Shown piece after piece: positions 60,312 to 64,000 of a stretch of DNA of 64,000 nt. The number at the start of each line of letters is the position of its first letter. The first letter of the stretch is position 1. The stretch is taken from NCBI GenBank assembly GCA_022825825.1, contig JAJDWA010000032.1, positions 62,001 through 126,000 on the forward strand, in the 5' to 3' direction. Below the pieces are notes generated by a model. The model was not told where the DNA came from. It was given only the letters and a program-made list of their open reading frames with translations, and ran no database searches. The position numbers and the translations under genes are program-made. Source of the DNA: Candidatus Poribacteria bacterium (GTDB taxonomy: Bacteria > Poribacteria > WGA-4E > WGA-3G).

Positions 60312-61526
60312 CTATTCAATCCGATTCGCAGCGTAATGAATAATGTTTTCCATCAAAGCTTTGTTCATAGAAACCGTGTACTGATTATTGTTGCGAAGGC
60401 TGGTAATAATGTATACCCCTTTGCCATATCGCCGAGCACCGACAACGAGTTCATTCCGTTCTTGAGTTGTTGCCAAAATTTCATCGCTCTCTTGCCAACC
60501 TACCCAAGCATCGTCAACATAAATTTTACCTGACTGGATTTTATTGGGTGTTGAGAAGAGGGTCGTTTCTTTATTGGTGACTTTAAAAAATCTATCTGGT
60601 GGGCTTTCAACACCGGTCAACTTGCCCTGTAACCATCCAACACCGCACGGTTTTTGCATAGTACTGTCTTGTCCTGAAACGATAACAATACCACCATTTT
60701 TAACGAAGTTTTTAATTGCTGTTTCGGTTTTTTTAGGAAGGAGGTACCGACCAAAACTTGAAATCTCTTCGTACCCAATCCATAAGATATCTGCCTCTTG
60801 TAAGTTCGGTAGCGTACGCATTTTGGTAGATTCCAAAGAGGCCGGACGTTTACCAACCTTTTTAATATTCCGTAACGCCTGATATTCGTAAGTCATCGTA
60901 TTGGTATGAACCTGGGTTTGTCCCCAAGTTGGAGAGGTACTATTCCCCGTCAAAACCAGTATTTTTAATGCGTCCTTGGTAGCAGTAACCCACATTTTGC
61001 CTGCTAACATGTCACGAACAACTTTTTGGAACGCTTTTGTCGGACCTTTAAACGTTCGGTTCATCATTGGATCAATGTGGGTAAAACTCCACCATGAGCT
61101 GCCTTTTCTGTCAAAACTGCGACTTCTGCCCTGATATAATCGCATTTGAAACCATGTGTCATCAATAAAGCACATACTATCAATACTGTAATGGTCTCGG
61201 TAGAAAACGATAATTGGCATGCCTTGTTTAAGGAGCTTAACCATCTTTTGCGGTGAGGTATTTCTTTTATATTGTCCGGTCGCAAAATTCATTTTAATCT
61301 GTTTAAGATGACTTCTACCTTTCACATCTTCTTTAACCGTAATAATTGCCTGCAACCGTCGTGTATCAACACTCTTAACTTCTCCAAAAACAATATTTGT
61401 GCAAGCATCAAGAACTTCGCGAATTGTATATTCACGCTCAATGAAACCAAGTGCGGGTGATGAAGCCATCAAACCGATAAGACATAGGGAAACAATTAAC
61501 GTTGTTAGGACACGTGTAAAACGCAT
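60312..61526 (-). CDS. Secreted protein with GATase-like C-terminal domain
   Basis: A 404-residue protein with a signal peptide (VLTTLIVSLCLIGLMASSPALG). The middle part has a beta-rich domain (IVFGEVKSVDTRRLQAIITV), then a C-terminal segment DILWIGYEEISSFGRYLL with FVKNGGIVIVSGQDS and VGARRYGKGVYIITSL, which resembles the GATase1-like/DUF4159-type fold often found in proteins near MoxR systems. No catalytic Cys is obvious. Divergent from the TIR genes downstream by direction. Function unknown. Confidence 0.65.
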   Translation of the reverse strand: MRFTRVLTTLIVSLCLIGLMASSPALGFIEREYTIREVLDACTNIVFGEVKSVDTRRLQAIITVKEDVKGRSHLKQIKMNFATGQYKRNTSPQKMVKLLKQGMPIIVFYRDHYSIDSMCFIDDTWFQMRLYQGRSRSFDRKGSSWWSFTHIDPMMNRTFKGPTKAFQKVVRDMLAGKMWVTATKDALKILVLTGNSTSPTWGQTQVHTNTMTYEYQALRNIKKVGKRPASLESTKMRTLPNLQEADILWIGYEEISSFGRYLLPKKTETAIKNFVKNGGIVIVSGQDSTMQKPCGVGWLQGKLTGVESPPDRFFKVTNKETTLFSTPNKIQSGKIYVDDAWVGWQESDEILATTQERNELVVGARRYGKGVYIITSLRNNNQYTVSMNKALMENIIHYAANRIE

Positions 61527-61565
61527 TATCAGACCTCCATCTGGTACTCTGTATTATTAATAGAG

Positions 61566-61595
61566 ATTTTATCATATTTTATGCTGACTTGACAA
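61566..61595 (-). promoter_or_regulatory. Candidate promoter of the secreted GATase-like gene
   Basis: Minus-strand TTGTCA (61590-61595), 18-nt spacer, TAAAAT (61566-61571). Confidence 0.45.
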
Positions 61596-61608
61596 CTATT
61601 TTGTTATA

Positions 61609-61658
61609 TTGTCTGTCTGAATCTCGGATTTTGGGAGTTTGATAAACCGGACAGACAA
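61609..61658. repeat. TTGTCTGTC inverted repeat
   Basis: Perfect 9-bp inverted repeat (61609-61617 and 61650-61658) with a 32-nt centre, in the divergent intergenic region between the GATase-like gene and the first TIR gene. Possible operator or repeat fragment. Confidence 0.35.
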
Positions 61659-61724
61659 GGTTTCCATCCTATCCAAAGAGAAGACATGGCTAATCTCAAT
61701 TATACCACCGCAAATTATTTCAAG

Positions 61725-61753
61725 TTGAAATTTCCTCAAGTTAATGTTATAAT
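61725..61753 (+). promoter_or_regulatory. Promoter of TIR-like gene 1
   Basis: TTGAAA (61725-61730), 17-nt spacer, TATAAT (61748-61753). Confidence 0.65.
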
Positions 61754-61815
61754 TACATTTGTCAGGAATCACGTCCTGCTATGGAAGAATTCAGCGTACC
61801 TATTGACGGAGAACT

Positions 61816-62277
61816 ATGAAAGAAAAAACACTGCCAAAAATTTTCATCGTGCATGGACATGATGAGGCAGCTAAACTCCTTGTCGCCAGGTTCATAGAAA
61901 AACTTGATTTTGAGGCAATCATACTTGACGAACAAGCTGGCGGTTTGCAATCAGTTATTGATAAGTTTGAAGAACAGGTTAAGGACATCGTTTTTGTTGT
62001 CGTTTTGTTAACTCCCGATGATATTGGCACTTCAAAAGCAGAAAAAGACAACCTTCAGCCAAGAGCTCGTCAGAACGTTATCCTTGAACTCGGTTATTTT
62101 ATCGCTAAATTAGATCGGAATCAAATCTGTCTTCTCTATAAAGAAAGCGTGGAATTTCCGTCTGATGTTCGCGGTATATCGTATGTGCTTATGGATAATT
62201 ACGATGGATGGCAATTGAAATTGGCAAGGGAAATGAAGAATGCGAAATTACCTATTGATGCAAATAAACTTCTATAG
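61816..62277 (+). CDS. TIR-like nucleotide-binding protein, copy 1
   Basis: A 153-residue protein made of a single TIR-like (CAP12/Pycsar, PF10137-type) domain. KIFIVHGHDEAAKLLVARFI is the first strand and helix, VVVLLTPDDIG the second core strand, and RARQNVILELGYF carries the putative catalytic Glu E91 that corresponds to the NADase Glu of TIR domains. It has no fused sensor domain. A very similar gene follows in tandem. Standalone TIR proteins of this type often act as NAD+-degrading effectors of anti-phage systems, but no cyclase or partner is nearby. SD GACGGAGAAC. Confidence 0.82.
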   Translation: MKEKTLPKIFIVHGHDEAAKLLVARFIEKLDFEAIILDEQAGGLQSVIDKFEEQVKDIVFVVVLLTPDDIGTSKAEKDNLQPRARQNVILELGYFIAKLDRNQICLLYKESVEFPSDVRGISYVLMDNYDGWQLKLAREMKNAKLPIDANKLL

Positions 62278-62313
62278 AAGATAGATCCATTCAAAATACT
62301 GTATAAATCGGGT

Positions 62314-62343
62314 TTGACACTTTCAATAAATTAGTGCTATAAT
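62314..62343 (+). promoter_or_regulatory. Promoter of TIR-like gene 2
   Basis: TTGACA (62314-62319), 18-nt spacer, TATAAT (62338-62343). A small hairpin CGTGC-TTCA-GCACG follows at about 62388-62401, between the promoter and the SD TGGAGG. Confidence 0.75.
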
Positions 62344-62424
62344 TCAACATAAAGTTATGTTTTGATTGATTATGAACGGGTGTTTTCGTGCTTCAGCACG
62401 TCAGCGTGAAAATGGAGGCAGATT

Positions 62425-62886
62425 ATGAATACGGAAACTCGGAGTAAAGTTTTCATCTCCTATGGGCACGACGAGGAAGCTATAACAACTGTTGCTAAGT
62501 TTGTAGAAAACTTGGGCTTAAAGGCAACTGTTCTTGACGAACAACCAAATAACGGTCTGACGGTTATTGAGAACCTCGAAAAATATGCAGACGACACAGA
62601 GTTTGCAATTGCATTGTTGACTCCTGACGATGTTGGTGCTTTAAAAGATGAAGCAGACCGCCAGCTCAACCCCAGAGCACGCCAGAACGTCATCTTTGAA
62701 CTTGGCTATTTCATTGGTAAACTGAATCCTAACCGAGTGTGCCTTCTTTATAAGGAAGGTGTCGAATTACCTTCATACATCCCTGACGTAGTCTATGTGT
62801 CTATGGATAGTGCTAACAGTTGGAAATTGAAACTTGGGCAAGAGATGAAGGCTGCTGGATTGTCTGTAGACCTAAATAAAATATAG
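62425..62886 (+). CDS. TIR-like nucleotide-binding protein, copy 2
   Basis: A 153-residue paralogue of the preceding gene, same length and domain. KVFISYGHDEEAITTVAKFV, AIALLTPDDVGALKDEADRQ and RARQNVIFELGYFIGKL (E92 as the candidate catalytic Glu) align throughout; SYGHD replaces VHGHD and the sequence between is about half identical by eye. It has its own strong promoter rather than sharing one with copy 1, so the two could be expressed differently. The C-terminus matches copy 1 (KAAGLSVDLNKI against KNAKLPIDANKLL). Confidence 0.82.
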   Translation: MNTETRSKVFISYGHDEEAITTVAKFVENLGLKATVLDEQPNNGLTVIENLEKYADDTEFAIALLTPDDVGALKDEADRQLNPRARQNVIFELGYFIGKLNPNRVCLLYKEGVELPSYIPDVVYVSMDSANSWKLKLGQEMKAAGLSVDLNKI

Positions 62887-63134
62887 ACACTACTTATTTA
62901 GAAAAAAAAGAAAGGCGGTGCTGGAAATACAGAGCAACTTGTTGGTGGCATAGTTGAATACATATTATAGTGCTAACGGTGCAAAAGATGTATCACAACG
63001 CATTCTTATGGTATACACTTGTTGCTCCTTTGGGGTTGAAATACATTCAAAATATAGATTAATTTCCATAAGTTGACACATAATAGGTTCTCTTTGTTCA
63101 AAACTGATGGACAGAGCAATAGGTTGAACACACA
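62887..63134. other. Spacer with a TAAGTTGACACATAATAGG fragment
   Basis: About 248 bp without a gene. TAAGTTGACACATAATAGG at about 63068-63087 matches the end of the palindrome family at 48192, so a decayed repeat is likely. Nothing else recognised. Confidence 0.35.
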
Positions 63135-64000
63135 TCATTCCTTCCTAAGCACATAAACCTGAATATGTTCCCATTTCCGTTTTGACCGATGCGTTGCAAC
63201 GCGCCTTTTGAAAAGATTTTTGCAGACAAAACCCGACTCATCTATTATCCCCTCAAGGTTCGCGATTGCTTTGGGACCAGAGGCATCCGCATAGCCCAAT
63301 AGTAGCGTCCCATCAGGCTTTAAGTAGTTTTGCACCTGTTGAAAAAAACGTCTCAGTGTCTGCTGTTTTTCGTCATGGATTGCCAACTCCGCTCTGCTTC
63401 GTACACGCGCAACAACCCACGGTGCGTTGAAAATGATAATGTCGAATTGGAACGAGAACGGATCAAATAGGTCTCCGGGTGGCATAACATGCACATTGTC
63501 TGAATTTGACAATATCCGCTGAACGTTCAGTTTCGTTGTTGCAACCGCTTCAGGAAGAATATCAGACGCATATATTTCTGCTGCTTCTCCTAACACCCGC
63601 TGGGCAAGCAGTGTCAAGCACCCGCTTCCACAACCAATATCTGCAACTATAGGTTTGCTGGGCAAGTCTCCATTCTGCACATTTTGCAATGCTTCCTGAA
63701 AACATTCAATTGTTTCTTGGGAACGCGGCACGAGAACGTTTTCAGACGCAACGAGAGAAGCGTCTAAAGCGTGGATAGGATAAGCTTCTTGAAGGGCGTT
63801 TTGAATACGTTGAATAGTGACCACAGGCACAAGAAACGGGCAGTCTTCATTAACGTCTGGCTGTTCACCAATCAATTCTAATAAATAAGGTCCAACAGGA
63901 GCAGGTTCAACCTGTAAAACGCCTTCATTATCTGCCCAACACATCAACTTCAATAATGCCGCTTCTCGATCCTGTTTCGGACTGTTACGTTGGTAACGTG
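63135..64000 (-). CDS. HemK/PrmC-like methyltransferase, 5' end cut by window edge
   Basis: At least 288 codons, open to the edge of the window without an upstream stop; in-frame codons before the TTG at 63953 read RYQRNSPKQDREAALLKL, so the true start is probably outside. VADIGCGSGCLTLL is the SAM-binding motif I, IIIFNAPWVV stands for the NPPY-like loop (N-A-P-W), and ENVLVPRSQETIE is a PrmC-like pre-motif (VPRPET). The N-A-P-W replacement of NPPY suggests a relative rather than true PrmC, perhaps a small-molecule or protein N-methyltransferase. Confidence 0.7.
   Translation of the reverse strand, partial: RYQRNSPKQDREAALLKLMCWADNEGVLQVEPAPVGPYLLELIGEQPDVNEDCPFLVPVVTIQRIQNALQEAYPIHALDASLVASENVLVPRSQETIECFQEALQNVQNGDLPSKPIVADIGCGSGCLTLLAQRVLGEAAEIYASDILPEAVATTKLNVQRILSNSDNVHVMPPGDLFDPFSFQFDIIIFNAPWVVARVRSRAELAIHDEKQQTLRRFFQQVQNYLKPDGTLLLGYADASGPKAIANLEGIIDESGFVCKNLFKRRVATHRSKRKWEHIQVYVLRKE

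Noticed and set aside
61609..61658. TTGTCTGTC inverted repeat as a phage or TIR-system operator
   Set aside because: Nine-bp arms with a 32-nt centre are not linked to any known regulator, and both flanking genes have other promoter signals.
1..64000. tRNA, rRNA or CRISPR array
   Set aside because: A visual search for tRNA T-loop consensus (GGTTCGAATCC-like), rRNA text and regularly spaced repeats found none. The only regular repeats are the 90-nt HEAT units and small palindromes.

Overview
The window looks like a chromosome segment of an uncultured bacterium. The gene mix is three phytanoyl-CoA-dioxygenase-type oxygenases, three Gfo/Idh/MocA oxidoreductases, a DapA-like aldolase, a sulfatase, a retropepsin-like protease and HEAT repeats. 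It also has moderate base composition and many small palindromic intergenic repeats. This mix resembles Candidatus Poribacteria (sponge symbionts and marine relatives). That assignment is an inference from gene content; no rRNA or other phylogenetic marker was examined. No tRNA, rRNA, CRISPR array, prophage or intact transposase was found.

Layout. 1-6330 (minus): uppP (cut by the window edge), an Fe/2-oxoglutarate oxygenase, an epimerase, a TaqI-like specificity protein without a methylase core, a decayed copy of that protein's C-terminus, gatB, then a compound palindromic cluster. 6330-14160: aldo/keto reductase, argG (apparently leaderless), MoxR ATPase, sulfatase, a DTGA protease and a large membrane protein with a VWA-like site. 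14360-18290 is an accessory patch: a beta-class DNA methyltransferase with a nuclease-like tail, a membrane-protein gene split by a 151-bp MITE with 8-bp target duplication, a DnaB-like ATPase fragment and a HigB/HigA-like toxin-antitoxin pair. 18470-23830: three Gfo/Idh/MocA enzymes, a lipoprotein and a DapA-like protein.

24100-34770 (plus) carries cytochrome c maturation: ccmE of the CXXXY type, ccmF, ccmH-like, a short membrane protein and a carboxypeptidase-regulatory-like protein, then ccmA and ccmB after an interruption by a HEAT protein, a PD-(D/E)xK protein and korAB. 35150-37400 holds a PhnY-like/PhnZ-like oxygenase pair, suggesting oxidative phosphonate C-P cleavage, and a small alpha/beta hydrolase. 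37440-44330 is a glycogen block (starch-synthase-like glycosyltransferase, winged-helix protein, glgP, glgC) containing hisB. 44510-48200 has a third oxygenase, a tandem pair of GspC/PilP-like proteins and repeats.

48240-64000: an AddB-like nuclease/helicase, metG, a HAD phosphatase next to a 1423-residue reductase/AMP-ligase/ACP/acyltransferase protein (ElbD-like, ether-lipid type), a cNMP-binding SpoIIE phosphatase, a secreted GATase-like protein, two tandem TIR-like proteins (putative defence NADases) and an HemK-like methyltransferase cut by the window end.

Most exciting items: the MITE whose in-silico excision restores a 194-residue ORF; the ElbD-like enzyme plus HAD; the PhnY/PhnZ-like pair; the tandem TIR genes; and the CXXXY CcmE. 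Many operons have clear sigma-70-like promoters (TTGACA, 17-18 nt, TATAAT).
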